Origin: Agathobacter sp.
GTDB lineage: Bacteria; Bacillota; Clostridia; Lachnospirales; Lachnospiraceae
Direction of reading: 5' to 3'
Length of the DNA: 64,000 nt
Assembly: GCA_022769125.1 (NCBI GenBank)
Contig: JALEKN010000029.1
Coordinates: 1 to 64,000, forward strand
The notes below the pieces were generated by a model that was given only the letters and a program-made list of their open reading frames with translations, had not been told where the DNA came from and did not search any database. The position numbers and the translations under genes were made by a program. Shown here in pieces: positions 44,761 to 54,492 of this stretch (positions within the stretch are counted from its first letter, which is position 1; each line of letters starts with the position of its first letter).

Positions 44761-46257
44761 TTACCGACGGTAAACCGCGGCGAGATTTCTCAGCCATGTC
44801 CGCCTTGCTTCATCGAGTTGTTCTTCGTGAAGTCTCCAGCGCCAGTTTGAACCAACCGTTCCCGGTTCATTCATCCGCGCTTCATTTCCTAATTTAAGAA
44901 CGTCCTGCATCTGTATGATTGCCAGATCCGCTGTGCTCTGGTACGCAGCCCGGATAAGCGCATCCGGAATGTCTGCAACAGTATGTATGTTCAGATACTC
45001 ATACAAATATGCAAGTTCGTACTCATTCTTGTTGCGGAAATAACCCGCTATCGTTTCGTTGTCATGCGTTCCCGCGTACACAACCGTCTGATGTTCTGTA
45101 TAGTTGTGTGGAAGATGTTCGTTAAACGGATCTCCGTCAAACGCAAACATGAGGACCTTGGTTCCAAGCCAGCCGCTCTTCTTCAGCAGCTTCTTAGCTC
45201 CCGGCGTAAGTACCTTCCCGCCATAGTCATCCGCGATAACTACCGTATTGGAAAGTTCATCATTCAGGCAATCCGTAAACTTGCGTCCCGGTCCCTTGAA
45301 CCACTTTCCGGTTGTTGTGTCGTCTGTCAGATATGGCACGGAGTAGTTCTTAATAATTCCAAGGAAATGATCAATCCGGATGATATCAAACATCCGCTCC
45401 GCCATCCGTATCCGCTTCTTCCACCATGAGAAGCCGTCGGCTTCCATGTTTTTCCAATTATATAAAGGGTTTCCCCATATCTGTCCTGTTTCTGAAAACT
45501 TATCTGGAATTGCCGCTGCCACATATTCCGGCAGTCCGTTATCCTTCAAAAGGAAAAGCTCCGGATTCATCCAAGTGTCTGCACTGTCCAATCCTGCAAA
45601 GAATGCCACATCTCCAATGATCTTCACACCCTTGGAATTGGCGTATTCTCTAAGTCCATCCCACTGCTTGAAGAATTCGTATTGGCAAAATCCCCAAAAC
45701 CTGATGTTATTATACAACTCTTTTCGGCATTTTGCAAGCGCAACCGGTTGCTTTTTTTTAATTTCCTCGTTCCATTCTTGCCAAGGCCGGTTCTCATTTG
45801 CATTTTTGATTGCCATATACAGTGTATATCCGTCCAGCCAATCCCGATTTGCCTCGCAAAACTGCTCATAACCAGCGTCTAGTACGTCGAATCGCTCAAA
45901 TGCTTTTTGAAGGATCGCCATCCGGTTTTCAAAAAGTGTTGCGTAATCAACCGCACCATCATCAACGCCCCAATTATAGCATCGAATCTCTTCCTGTTTC
46001 AAAAGGCCATCTCTTACAAGAAAATCAAGATCTATCAGATACGGATTCCCGGCGAATGCGGAAAGTGACTGATATGGGCTGTCGCCAAAGCTCGTAGGCC
46101 CGAGTGGAAGTACCTGCCAATATCGCTGCTTTAAATCCACCAGCAAATCGACGAACCGATATGCTGCATCTCCCAATGTACCGATTCCATACGGAGATGG
46201 CAGACTTGAAATTGCAAGAAGTATTCCGGCCCCTCTTGTCAGCTCATTTGTTTCCAA
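44761..46257 (-). CDS. malQ: 4-alpha-glucanotransferase (GH77)
   Basis: 498 residues. Transfers glucan chains between maltodextrins in the cytoplasm. GH77 signatures are GILLAISSLPSPYGIGTLGD at the N-terminus, WQVLPLGPTSFGDSPYQSLS, KIIGDVAFFAGLDSAD, IRIDHFLGI, the catalytic-acid region VVIADDYGG and VVYAGTHDNETIAGYF. The length is normal. It is the first gene of the maltodextrin operon, with the LacI regulator divergent to it. Confidence 0.95.
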   Translation of the reverse strand: METNELTRGAGILLAISSLPSPYGIGTLGDAAYRFVDLLVDLKQRYWQVLPLGPTSFGDSPYQSLSAFAGNPYLIDLDFLVRDGLLKQEEIRCYNWGVDDGAVDYATLFENRMAILQKAFERFDVLDAGYEQFCEANRDWLDGYTLYMAIKNANENRPWQEWNEEIKKKQPVALAKCRKELYNNIRFWGFCQYEFFKQWDGLREYANSKGVKIIGDVAFFAGLDSADTWMNPELFLLKDNGLPEYVAAAIPDKFSETGQIWGNPLYNWKNMEADGFSWWKKRIRMAERMFDIIRIDHFLGIIKNYSVPYLTDDTTTGKWFKGPGRKFTDCLNDELSNTVVIADDYGGKVLTPGAKKLLKKSGWLGTKVLMFAFDGDPFNEHLPHNYTEHQTVVYAGTHDNETIAGYFRNKNEYELAYLYEYLNIHTVADIPDALIRAAYQSTADLAIIQMQDVLKLGNEARMNEPGTVGSNWRWRLHEEQLDEARRTWLRNLAAVYRR

Positions 46258-46310
46258 TGTTTTCCCCGCCTTGTTTGAAAAATTTTCGTGTTTTTTCGTA
46301 TCTGAGTATA

Positions 46311-46339
46311 ATTTTAGTTTGTAGGTGCTGCTTTGTCAA
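46311..46339 (-). promoter_or_regulatory. Promoter of the malQ operon, with possible operator
   Basis: Minus strand TTGACA (46334-46339), 17 bp, TAAAAT (46311-46316), 54 bp upstream of malQ. A short AACGTT palindrome (46338-46343) overlaps the -35. LacI-family operators typically have a central CG, so this is a candidate site, but the symmetry is short. Confidence 0.65.
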
Positions 46340-46454
46340 CGTTTTTCACATATCCAATTCCATTTTTGCCACTTTGTACGTTTTTTTAACTATGAATTTG
46401 TATATAATCACAATAAGTAATCGTGTAAGTTTCGAAAAAATTTTTACCGGCATA

Positions 46455-46483
46455 TTGATTCCCCTATTGTACTTTCGTATAAT
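46455..46483 (+). promoter_or_regulatory. Promoter of the lacI-type regulator
   Basis: TTGATT (46455-46460), 17 bp, TATAAT (46478-46483), 65 bp upstream of the regulator ATG. Divergent from the malQ promoter about 115 bp away. Confidence 0.7.
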
Positions 46484-46548
46484 AGCTAAGAATAGATACC
46501 TATAAAAATGATATTGTGCAAATGCATATATATAGAAAGGATTTTTCC

Positions 46549-47574
46549 ATGCCAACGATCAAAGATATTGCCAACCGGCTTGGCGTTTCCGTCAGCACCG
46601 TATCCAAAGGGCTTAACGGTGCAAGCGACATCAGTGACGAGCTTCGCCAGATGGTTTTAGACACGGCCATAGAGATGGGCTATAGCACAAAGCGTTCCCG
46701 CAAAGAAGAGAACCGGAAGCTCTGTCTCATGGTTGAAAATATGGACTATGAACATCCTGGTGAATTCGGATATGAATTGGTACTTGGGTTTAAGCAAAAT
46801 GCTTACCGCGCCAATTGGGATGTCACAGTTATTCCTATGAATCCAAGCTTCCAGATGGAAGAAAAGTATGACACTTACCTATTAAGAAACGGTTACTGTG
46901 GTGCCTTTCTTGCCGGGTTCGCGCTTCATGACGAATGGATGAAGCAGCTTGAGAATACAACAATGCCAACTGTTCTTCTGGATAATTTTATTCCGGAGAA
47001 TCCAAATGTCTGCTACGTCGGCACGGACAGCTATGAAGGCATCGAGCTTGCGGTCCGCCACCTATATACGCTCGGTCACAAAAAAATCGCTTTTTTGAAT
47101 GGTTCTCTTTACTCTCTGGTATCTGACCAGAGGCAGGAGGCGTTTGAAAATGCAATGGAGAAATTCGGGCTTTCCGTCAGCCGTGAGCTGATGGCTCGTG
47201 GCTACTATGTTTCCGACAGTGCCAAGTATCATGTACCGGGCTTTCTGGCTGCAGGCGCAACCGCAATCCTCTGTGGTAATGATCTGATTGCAAAGGGTGT
47301 TATCGAAGAATGCCAGGAACGTGGATTCCGCGTACCGGATGACATCAGTGTGATTGGCTTTGATGACATTCCGCTTGCCGCATCACTTAATCCGGCACTT
47401 ACAACCATCCGTCAGGAATTGAATGAGCTCGGGCGCTGCGCATATGTCATGCTCGAATCTCTGATCCGGCATATTCCGATCAGCAAAACCCTGATGCGCC
47501 CGCAGCTTATCGAGCGCGATTCAACTACACGTGTTCCGGTTTCCGCCGGGACCAAACATGGAGATTCTCTATGA
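46549..47574 (+). CDS. LacI-family transcriptional regulator
   Basis: 341 residues from the ATG at 46549, with AGAAAGGA upstream. The N-terminal helix-turn-helix reads PTIKDIANRLGVSVSTVSKG. The hinge helix and a periplasmic-binding-type effector domain follow (GHKKIAFLNG, AILCGNDLIAKGVIEE, VIGFDDIPLAASLNPALTT). It probably controls the divergent malQ operon in response to a maltodextrin. The last 4 bp (ATGA) overlap the lipoprotein gene. Confidence 0.93.
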   Translation: MPTIKDIANRLGVSVSTVSKGLNGASDISDELRQMVLDTAIEMGYSTKRSRKEENRKLCLMVENMDYEHPGEFGYELVLGFKQNAYRANWDVTVIPMNPSFQMEEKYDTYLLRNGYCGAFLAGFALHDEWMKQLENTTMPTVLLDNFIPENPNVCYVGTDSYEGIELAVRHLYTLGHKKIAFLNGSLYSLVSDQRQEAFENAMEKFGLSVSRELMARGYYVSDSAKYHVPGFLAAGATAILCGNDLIAKGVIEECQERGFRVPDDISVIGFDDIPLAASLNPALTTIRQELNELGRCAYVMLESLIRHIPISKTLMRPQLIERDSTTRVPVSAGTKHGDSL

Positions 47575-49481
47575 AGCACCGCCACTATAAATGGACAGTT
47601 CTGATTCTGTGTGTACTATTCCTCTGCAGTGCATGCAGCATATCAGATCTCTCCATTCTTTTTATGAGCAAATCGGAGCGTGACACCTATGTGCATGACA
47701 ATCCCCGTTTCTGGAACCAGACAACATCTGTGTTGGACTCGCCGAATCTTTTTACCTTGGAGAACGACTTTTTCTCCGGCAAGCCATACAACGACTTGTT
47801 TCGCTTCGGGGACAATCTTCTTCTTGCCGGCGAAGCAAGTTACCGCTCTGTAATTTCTGAGCGCTTTGGTGATGAAGAAGATGACTCCTACCAATATTCA
47901 TTCGAATTGTACAGTCCGTGGTACAACCGTATCACAGCAACGCTTCCTCACTCTGAAGTCTCCTGCACTTCCTATCAGGTATGCGGGGATACCCTTTTAC
48001 TGCTTGACTCCGTAAACGGGCAATTGCTTCTATATGATGCGGGCTTAAAGCCAGCGGGCAGCTATGACATTTCCTTTTATGAGGACATTGACGCACTCAC
48101 TTTTTATGCTTCCGGCATTGATAATACGTTTTACGTATATTCGGCAGACAATGAGATTTTGGAGTGTCTGCGCTTTTCCAATGGAGCCACTTCCCATACT
48201 GCGCTTTCCATTCCGTATTACGATCTTATTCCGCTATACAGCACCCCCTCTGCACATACACTTACATTTTCAGGAGTAGACGAATCTTCTCTTCAGGATG
48301 TAATTGTTGTTTATGATACAGAGTCCGAGGCTGTTGTCCGCTCATATGCAGCAGGCAATCTATCTGAAGTCGCAGCGGATGCCAATACCAACTTCTTTCC
48401 AGACGGGAATATCCTGCAGAGGAACTATACGCTTGACGATTCCTCATCTCATTATCTGGCAGATTTTATTTATTACGACGCAAGCGGTTGCGGAATCTCA
48501 TCCTGTTCCTATGATTGTGGCGATTACAGTTCCATAAAAGACTTTTATTATCTCGGCCGTGATCTCGGTTTCTTTGACGAACAGCAGCTAGGATTTTTGT
48601 TGGCATACAATTCCGATTGCCAGCCATTTCTCCTGGTATGGGATCTAAGCCAGACCCCTGTAGATATACAGCATCTTTCGATCGGCTCCAAGCAGGATGC
48701 AAAAGACAATTCCGAAATCGTATGGGGACAGCTTCTTGATCTGCGTGCACGCGCGGATGCATTAGAGCAGATCTATGATGTTCAGATATGTTTTGGTCCG
48801 GAAACACCGGATCAGCTCGGAATATACCAGCTTTCATGTGAGAATGACAGTGCCGTACTGACGAAGTGCTTAGATAAACTTTCCGCTTCGCTCAAATGCT
48901 ACCCTGCCAATTTCTTCTCCCAGCTCTGTATGGGTGAAAATACTGGCATCACATTTTATCTTGCCGGCAGCATTCATAGTGACACCGATGGCATGCTGAA
49001 TGAGCCTACCGGTTTTACCGACTCTGTTGATCAGCAGCTTGTCATGGTTTTAAGCACTCCTTATTGCTGGGATTGGGATTATACCATCAATCATGAGCTG
49101 TCGCATCTGATCGACCAAAGGCTGGAATATCGTTCCAATTACGTTGAAGATGCACTTTTTTCGGAGAGCAAATGGAGTTCCTTTAATCCGGATGGATGCG
49201 AATATCTAAACACCTACGATGGATATGAGGAAAGTGAAATGTACGAGCTGTATTCAGACTACTTTGCGGACGCTTACGGCCTGACCTTCGCTACCGAAGA
49301 CCGCGCAGAATTGTTCGGGCTGGCAATGGCAGACTATCTTGGAAGCTTTGATGAGGATGCATTCTTCAAAAAGGATTCCCCGACCGCTGCAAAGTTCCGC
49401 TACTACTGCGAATGTATCCGCGATGGCTTTGACACAACCGGCTGGGAGGATGTCATGCCGTGGGAAGTGATCGTGCAGTAA
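47571..49481 (+). CDS. Lipoprotein with HExxH motif, putative zinc metallopeptidase
   Basis: 636 residues. A signal peptide with lipobox LCSAC (about Cys22) is followed by a long beta-rich region (about 50-420) that could be a propeller. A C-terminal region contains HELSH (H508-H512, in TINHELSHLIDQRLE). About 47 residues on come MYELYSDYFADAYG, with Glu559 a candidate third zinc ligand. No named family was recognised. The ATG overlaps the regulator's stop by 4 bp, so its expression is tied to the starch regulator. It ends at a bidirectional terminator. Confidence 0.8.
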   Translation: MKHRHYKWTVLILCVLFLCSACSISDLSILFMSKSERDTYVHDNPRFWNQTTSVLDSPNLFTLENDFFSGKPYNDLFRFGDNLLLAGEASYRSVISERFGDEEDDSYQYSFELYSPWYNRITATLPHSEVSCTSYQVCGDTLLLLDSVNGQLLLYDAGLKPAGSYDISFYEDIDALTFYASGIDNTFYVYSADNEILECLRFSNGATSHTALSIPYYDLIPLYSTPSAHTLTFSGVDESSLQDVIVVYDTESEAVVRSYAAGNLSEVAADANTNFFPDGNILQRNYTLDDSSSHYLADFIYYDASGCGISSCSYDCGDYSSIKDFYYLGRDLGFFDEQQLGFLLAYNSDCQPFLLVWDLSQTPVDIQHLSIGSKQDAKDNSEIVWGQLLDLRARADALEQIYDVQICFGPETPDQLGIYQLSCENDSAVLTKCLDKLSASLKCYPANFFSQLCMGENTGITFYLAGSIHSDTDGMLNEPTGFTDSVDQQLVMVLSTPYCWDWDYTINHELSHLIDQRLEYRSNYVEDALFSESKWSSFNPDGCEYLNTYDGYEESEMYELYSDYFADAYGLTFATEDRAELFGLAMADYLGSFDEDAFFKKDSPTAAKFRYYCECIRDGFDTTGWEDVMPWEVIVQ

Positions 49482-49495
49482 TTCCTATAAACAAC

Positions 49496-49524
49496 AAAAA
49501 CCGGATCATACGATCCGGTTTTTT
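49496..49524. terminator. Bidirectional terminator (metallopeptidase gene / tRNA-Tyr)
   Basis: AACCGGATC/GATCCGGTT with a 4-nt loop, flanked by A-run and T-run. It lies just after the lipoprotein gene on the plus strand and just after the tRNA 3' end on the minus strand. Confidence 0.85.
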
Positions 49525-49526
49525 CA

Positions 49527-49608
49527 TGGGCAGAGGTGGATTCGAACCACCGAAGCAAATTGCAGCAGATTTACAGTCTGTCCCCTTTGGCCACTCGGGA
49601 ATCTGCCC
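49527..49608 (-). tRNA. tRNA-Tyr (anticodon GTA)
   Basis: The minus strand folds as a class II tRNA: acceptor GGGCAGA/TCTGCCC, D-loop with AGTGGCCAAAGGGG, anticodon arm with ACTGTAAATC (GTA at 49572-49574), a long variable arm (CTGCAATTTGCTTCGG region) and T-arm GGTGGTTCGAATCCACC. The long variable arm is expected of bacterial tRNA-Tyr. CCA is not encoded. Confidence 0.95.
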
Positions 49609-49640
49609 ATTTCGTCAAGGCATCGCCTTAACACTCTGAA

Positions 49641-49669
49641 AGTATACCATATTCACTTTATTTACACAA
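49641..49669 (-). promoter_or_regulatory. Promoter of tRNA-Tyr
   Basis: Minus strand TTGTGT (49664-49669), 17 bp, TATACT (49641-49646), about 33 bp before the mature tRNA 5' end. Confidence 0.65.
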
Positions 49670-49737
49670 GTCCTAATTCCACTCACTTTCATTCATTATC
49701 CCCATCAATTACAGAGGCATTTAAAGTCCAACCGCAA

Positions 49738-49870
49738 GGCATGTCAATCACCATCCCATCCCGCGCCGCACCCTCTCTCTTACCGGGAAAGCAATCCCAC
49801 AAAAATTGCAGAAATTCTTTCAACCATTCCCACGGTGATAAGGTTATGTCTTTTATTGGCTTTGACACTC
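49738..49870. repeat. Dispersed repeat, copy 1
   Basis: The core 49788-49870 aligns without gaps to 57932-58014, with about 10 mismatches in 83 positions by eye, eight of them transitions. Weaker similarity extends left to a CATG-CAATC motif near 49740. On the minus strand one shared frame would read SVKANxRHNxIT then VERISxIF, but in this copy it hits a stop soon after. It lies between tRNA-Tyr and the tandem array. Confidence 0.7.
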
Positions 49871-49925
49871 TTGCCCGAATGGCAGGAAGATGGAACAATT
49901 ATCCATCGTCGGAAAGCCACAAAAA

Positions 49926-50174
49926 GTGATGGCTAAGTGGGGAAATGTGCAATAGCCATCACATGAAAATCGCAAAAGGTGATGGCTAAGCAGGAAAATG
50001 TACAATAGCCATCACATGAAAATCGCACAAGGTGATGGCTAAGCGGGAAAATGTGCAATAGCCATCACACAAAAGACACAAAGAGTAATGGCTAAGCGGA
50101 AGAATGTGCAATAGCCATCACATAAGCTTCGTAAAGTGTGATGGGTAGGTAAGAATTTGTGTATTAACCATTAC
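49926..50174. repeat. Five-unit tandem array of hairpin-forming 53-bp repeats
   Basis: Units start at 49926, 49979, 50032, 50085 and 50138, exactly 53 bp apart. Each has 10-bp inverted arms, GTGATGGCTA and TAGCCATCAC, around a 17-nt centre (AGCGGGAAAATGTGCAA-like), then a 16-bp linker. Arms are perfect in units 1-3, carry one A/C change in unit 4 and are clearly diverged in unit 5, so the array decays left to right. Linkers of the first two units are nearly identical. There are no coding ORFs through it. Confidence 0.9.
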
Positions 50175-50415
50175 CAGAGCGCCATAATGCGTGGTAGGCT
50201 GACGAAAAAATAAACACTCCCAATCCTAGGAATGCCGTAAAGAACAGTGGAAAATGGGAAAATCGGAATTTCACGATTTTATGTGGTTCTTTTAACGTGG
50301 GTCAGGGCGCGCGGGACGGGCAGGGAGATTTCTGCTGCGATTTACGTTATGAATGTCCGAGAAAATGAGTATATGAAGTTATACAGATTCAATGGAATTA
50401 TATTGGGATAAAGTA
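50175..50415. other. Non-coding spacer downstream of the tandem array
   Basis: No convincing gene. A stretch around 50252-50300 (GAATTTCAC then GTGGTTCTTTT) weakly resembles 58106-58140 to the right of repeat copy 2, hinting that the two spacers derive from a longer shared element. Confidence 0.35.
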
Positions 50416-50444
50416 AAAAAGACAGCTTCGAACGCTGTCTTTTT
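50416..50444. terminator. Terminator downstream of ftsH
   Basis: AAAAAGACAGC/GCTGTCTTTTT with a 7-nt loop, symmetric enough to act in both directions. It lies about 220 bp after the ftsH stop. The intervening 50445-50667 is AT-rich with no well-supported gene. Confidence 0.8.
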
Positions 50445-50667
50445 AGGAGAAGGTATTTTTACTATGGGGTATAGCAAAAACTATATAATGTATTGGGGGG
50501 TTTTTACGGTTATTATAATAGCATGGACGTATCGAAAAGTGTGCACAAAGTTCACAAAAATTATAGGTGTATCTTGTACAGAATGTACAGTACCTTTTTC
50601 CCATTTTCAGAAGCTTCTGCAAAAACATGCACAAAAGATGCCCCCATATTTGTATCGATATTTGAAA

Positions 50668-52500
50668 TTAACTGTTTTCAGCCTCAAACAAGGCTTCAAA
50701 CTCATCGCGGGAAATCTTTTCTTTCTGCAGCAACAGCTCTGCGCATGCATCCAACACCCCGCGGTGCTCTAAAATCATACTCTTAGCCTTCTCATAGGCA
50801 TCATCGATCATATGCTTTACTTCCTCATCGATGCGTTCTGCCACAGCGTTGCTGTAACTCTTGGTATGTGCCAGATCTCTTCCGATAAACACTTCCTCAT
50901 CGTCATCATCATAGCAGATCAGGCCGATCTGATCGGACATTCCATACTTGGTTACCATACTGCGGGCGAGCTTTGTTGCCTGTTTGATATCCTGGGATGC
51001 TCCCGTCGTAATATCATCAAATACAAGTTCCTCCGCCACACGGCCACCAAGATCAACGATAATCTCCTGAAGCATACGACCCTTTGAGTTGAACATCTCG
51101 TCCTTCTCCGGAAGTGGCATAGTATAGCCTGCAGCACCGGTTCCGGTCGGGATGATAGATACCGTATATACCGGTCCGACGTCCGGAAGCAGATGAAAGA
51201 GGATCGCATGGCCAGCTTCGTGGAAAGCTGTGATACGTTTTTCTTTCTCACTGATAACACGGCTCTTCTTTTCCGCACCGATTCCAACTTTGACAAATGA
51301 TTTATTAATATCTGCCTGACAGATAAATGCCCGGTTCTCCTTTGCAGCAAGGATTGCCGCCTCATTCAGCAGGTTTTCAAGATCTGCTCCGGTAAATCCC
51401 GCTGTTGTCTGCGCGATCTGCTTTAAATCCACATCATCGCCAAGCGGCTTATTCTTTGCATGGACTGCAAGGATTTCCTCGCGTCCTGCCACATCCGGTC
51501 TTCCGACAACCACCTTACGGTCAAATCTGCCCGGTCTCATGATTGCAGGATCAAGAATATCGACACGGTTGGTCGCTGCCATGACGATAATGCCCTCATT
51601 GACACCAAATCCGTCCATCTCTACAAGCATCTGGTTCAAGGTCTGTACGCGCTCGTCATGTCCGCCGCCCATACCGGTTCCACGCCGTCTTGCAACTGCA
51701 TCAATCTCATCGATAAACACGATGCATGGGGCATTTTTCTTGGCATCCTCAAAGAGATCTCTCACACGGGATGCACCGACGCCGACAAACATTTCCACGA
51801 AATCAGATCCCGAAATGCTAAAGAACGGAACACCCGCTTCACCGGCAACCGCCTTGGCAAGAAGTGTCTTACCGGTTCCCGGAGGTCCTACAAGAAGCAC
51901 TCCTTTCGGGATTCTTGCGCCAAGCTGTGTATACTTGCGCGGTGCTTTCAAAAAGTCAACAATCTCCTCAAGTTCTTCCTTTTCTTCACGCAGCCCCGCA
52001 ACCTGGTCAAACTTAACATGATTATCTTCCTCTGTGGAAAGCTTTGCCCGGCTCTTTCCAAAATTCATCATCTTGCCGCCGCCGTTCTGTGCTGCGGCAT
52101 TGTTGTTCATGATCACAAACAAAATAAAAAATGCGCCAAATATAAGCAGATACGGAAGCAGCGTCATCACCCAGCTCTCTGCCGGTACATCCTGGCAGGT
52201 GTACTGCGTAAATTCATACTTATCCATAAGTGCCTGACACTCATTTACATCCGATGTATACAGGATATATTTCTGTCCATTGGTGTATACGATCTGCAGG
52301 CTTCCGGTCGGAATTTCCCGGTTCTGGACAACATTTACGGTAGCGATCTGTCCGTCTGCGAGTGCGCTCTCAAACTGGCTCTTTGTATATGATGCAGTCG
52401 ATGAATTATGCCCCATCATATACCAGATCAGGATAACTGCGAGAATCAGCATAATATAAACGCCAAATCCTCTGAATGTGCTGTTTTTTCTGGTATTCAA
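50668..52500 (-). CDS. ftsH: ATP-dependent zinc metalloprotease FtsH
   Basis: 610 residues with a TTG start (52500), AAGGAGAG 8 bp upstream. Two membrane segments (about 10-26 and 107-128) enclose the small extracytoplasmic domain. The AAA+ module has Walker A GPPGTGKT, Walker [12 protein letters not shown] and the second-region-of-homology RPGRFDR. The zinc protease has HEAGH and a downstream acidic ligand in [13 protein letters not shown]. It degrades damaged membrane proteins and short-lived regulators. It follows hpt by 11 bp, the classic tilS-hpt-ftsH order. Confidence 0.96.
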   Translation of the reverse strand: MNTRKNSTFRGFGVYIMLILAVILIWYMMGHNSSTASYTKSQFESALADGQIATVNVVQNREIPTGSLQIVYTNGQKYILYTSDVNECQALMDKYEFTQYTCQDVPAESWVMTLLPYLLIFGAFFILFVIMNNNAAAQNGGGKMMNFGKSRAKLSTEEDNHVKFDQVAGLREEKEELEEIVDFLKAPRKYTQLGARIPKGVLLVGPPGTGKTLLAKAVAGEAGVPFFSISGSDFVEMFVGVGASRVRDLFEDAKKNAPCIVFIDEIDAVARRRGTGMGGGHDERVQTLNQMLVEMDGFGVNEGIIVMAATNRVDILDPAIMRPGRFDRKVVVGRPDVAGREEILAVHAKNKPLGDDVDLKQIAQTTAGFTGADLENLLNEAAILAAKENRAFICQADINKSFVKVGIGAEKKSRVISEKEKRITAFHEAGHAILFHLLPDVGPVYTVSIIPTGTGAAGYTMPLPEKDEMFNSKGRMLQEIIVDLGGRVAEELVFDDITTGASQDIKQATKLARSMVTKYGMSDQIGLICYDDDDEEVFIGRDLAHTKSYSNAVAERIDEEVKHMIDDAYEKAKSMILEHRGVLDACAELLLQKEKISRDEFEALFEAENS

Positions 52501-52511
52501 ACTATCTCTCC

Positions 52512-53054
52512 TTATTCTACGTCTTCTACGAATCCAATGTATGGAAGATTGCGGTAACGTTGGTCAAAATCCAATCCGTATCCCACAACAAACTTATCCG
52601 GAATTACAAAACCGGTATAATCACATACCACATCATTTACCACTCTGCGGTCAGGCTTGTCCAAAAGCGTACACAAGGTCAGGCTCTTTGGATTTCTGCT
52701 TTTAAAAAGCGGGATTAGTCTGCTTAAGGTATTACCGGAATCAATGATATCCTCTACAATAATAACATTCTCGCCCTCAATGGAATGGCTTAAATCAGTC
52801 TTGACATTTACCACCCCGGATGACTTCGTCGCTGAACCATAACTTGAAACAGACATAAAATCAATTGTCATCGGCAACTCAATGCGCTTTGCCAGCTCTG
52901 TGGTAAAAAAGATAGAGCCCTTTAAGATACATACCAGATATACGGACTGTCCCGCAAAACGCTTGGTAATATCTGCTCCGATCTCGGCAATTCTCTTATT
53001 CAGCTGTTCCTCTGTCAGGTAAACAGAGATTTTATGCTTTGTCGTGTAATCCAT
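52512..53054 (-). CDS. hpt: Hypoxanthine-guanine phosphoribosyltransferase
   Basis: 180 residues from the ATG at 53054 (MDYTTKHKI), with GGAGGAA 7 bp upstream. Salvages hypoxanthine and guanine to IMP and GMP. The PRPP-binding motif [16 protein letters not shown], the flexible loop [10 protein letters not shown] and the C-terminal [23 protein letters not shown] are typical. The 5' end lies inside the 3' end of tilS (23-bp overlap). Confidence 0.95.
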   Translation of the reverse strand: MDYTTKHKISVYLTEEQLNKRIAEIGADITKRFAGQSVYLVCILKGSIFFTTELAKRIELPMTIDFMSVSSYGSATKSSGVVNVKTDLSHSIEGENVIIVEDIIDSGNTLSRLIPLFKSRNPKSLTLCTLLDKPDRRVVNDVVCDYTGFVIPDKFVVGYGLDFDQRYRNLPYIGFVEDVE

Positions 53055-54489
53055 GAAAATTTCCTCCATTGTATTGTAATTCGAAAACCTGCGCCGTGTC
53101 CCTGCTTATCTTGTAATCTGCCCCGATGCGGCCGCCGATGATCCATGCGATCCTATGATCCTGTGCCAGCAGCAGAATATGATCCCTTTCTGATGCCGGA
53201 ATCTTCTCGTTGATCATATAATCACTCAGTTTTTTATGCTGTCCATCATCGTTTAAAACAAAATAGTCGCCATTTTGGCGCGTTCTCACGAAAAATCCAT
53301 CTTTAATTTTATCATAATCCAGCTGTTTCGTATATGGTTTTTTTTCAAATTCTTCTCCGCAGGCACTTCTGTCATATACACGCCCCCACAAGCTCTCTCC
53401 CTCCTCTGATTCCCAGAGGAGCACTGCCTCGCCGTTTTTGCGGCAGGAGGCAATCTGCTCTGCCGTCACCCAAAACGGAACGACTTTCTTTGCCCCGGTC
53501 AGGTCACGCCCGGTCATGCAAAGACGGCCATACTCCCTGTAGGCGGTCACTCCATATGGCAGATCCAGCCGCCTGCCGGACTGTAATTCCATGAGATGTT
53601 CCACTGCATCCACATGGACCGCCGCAATATCTTTTTGCTTTCCTGCCGACTCAAACAGCAACATACGGAGAACCTCCTGACGCAGTGCGGGGTGCAGTCC
53701 TGCCAGCTTTTCGCATTCCACCGCAAGTACACCTTCCTTCCGCCGCACATGGTCATGATAAAATTCCCCTGCCTGCTCCTGCATAAAGTCATAGGCTTCC
53801 CGCAGCCGCTGTGCACTCTCATTGATATGTGCAACCGCCTGCGGATTGATTCCGGCAAGCTTCGGCAAAATCGTGTTTCTGATTCGGTTGCGGGTATAAC
53901 TTTCATCCATATTCGTCCGGTCTGTGCGATATTTTTGTCCATACGCCGCAAGATATTGTTCAATCTCATTACGGCTTACGCAAAGCAGTGGACGGATATA
54001 GCAGACTCTCCCTGTATCCCGGACCGGAGCAATCCCACACATTCCTGCCAGGCCGCTTCCTCTCGCCATTTGAAACAATACTGTCTCCACATTATCCTCC
54101 ATATGGTGTGCAATGGCAATCCTAGTATGAAGTCCTGTCTTTTGGGCGCACAACTCCAATTGCTCATACCGCAGGATACGGGCAGCCTCCTCCATGCCGA
54201 TTCTATGCTGCAGCGCATACTCCGGCACATCTACCGTGCAGATGGTAAGCGGTATCTCAAGCCGGCTGCACAAATCCTGTACAAAAACGGCATCCTCCCT
54301 GCTGTCAGCTCCCCGTATTCCATGTTCCACATGTACTGCGGATACCGAGATTCCAAGCAGTGTCCTGCATGCATGCAGGATCAAAAGCAGACACACAGAA
54401 TCCGCACCACCGGAGCATGCCACAAGAATATGATCACCCTTCCCTGCCATGCTATTCCGGCGCATATATTCCATTATCTTTTGTTCCAT
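53032..54489 (-). CDS. tilS: tRNA(Ile)-lysidine synthase
   Basis: 485 residues. Modifies C34 of tRNA-Ile(CAU) to lysidine. The N-type ATP pyrophosphatase P-loop ACSGGADSVCLL is near residue 25, followed by HVEHGIRGADSREDAVFV, IAIAHHMEDNVETVLF and the C-terminal TilS domain (about 385-470). Preceded by spoIIE (3 bp between the stop and this start) and followed by hpt, the usual Firmicutes order. Confidence 0.94.
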   Translation of the reverse strand: MEQKIMEYMRRNSMAGKGDHILVACSGGADSVCLLLILHACRTLLGISVSAVHVEHGIRGADSREDAVFVQDLCSRLEIPLTICTVDVPEYALQHRIGMEEAARILRYEQLELCAQKTGLHTRIAIAHHMEDNVETVLFQMARGSGLAGMCGIAPVRDTGRVCYIRPLLCVSRNEIEQYLAAYGQKYRTDRTNMDESYTRNRIRNTILPKLAGINPQAVAHINESAQRLREAYDFMQEQAGEFYHDHVRRKEGVLAVECEKLAGLHPALRQEVLRMLLFESAGKQKDIAAVHVDAVEHLMELQSGRRLDLPYGVTAYREYGRLCMTGRDLTGAKKVVPFWVTAEQIASCRKNGEAVLLWESEEGESLWGRVYDRSACGEEFEKKPYTKQLDYDKIKDGFFVRTRQNGDYFVLNDDGQHKKLSDYMINEKIPASERDHILLLAQDHRIAWIIGGRIGADYKISRDTAQVFELQYNGGNFHGLHDKA

Positions 54490-54492
54490 TGT

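Noticed and set aside
49689-49898. 69-codon minus-strand ORF across repeat copy 1
   Set aside because: Uses a different frame from the one shared with copy 2 and shows no independent coding evidence.
49926-50174. CRISPR array
   Set aside because: Spacing is regular, but the linkers are conserved between the first units, only 16 bp long, and the hairpin covers the repeat. There are no cas genes in the window.
50443-50634. 63-codon ORF on the minus strand after ftsH
   Set aside because: Starts with a TTG, has Cys pairs but no recognisable domain, and its coding region runs into the ftsH terminator. Too weak to call.
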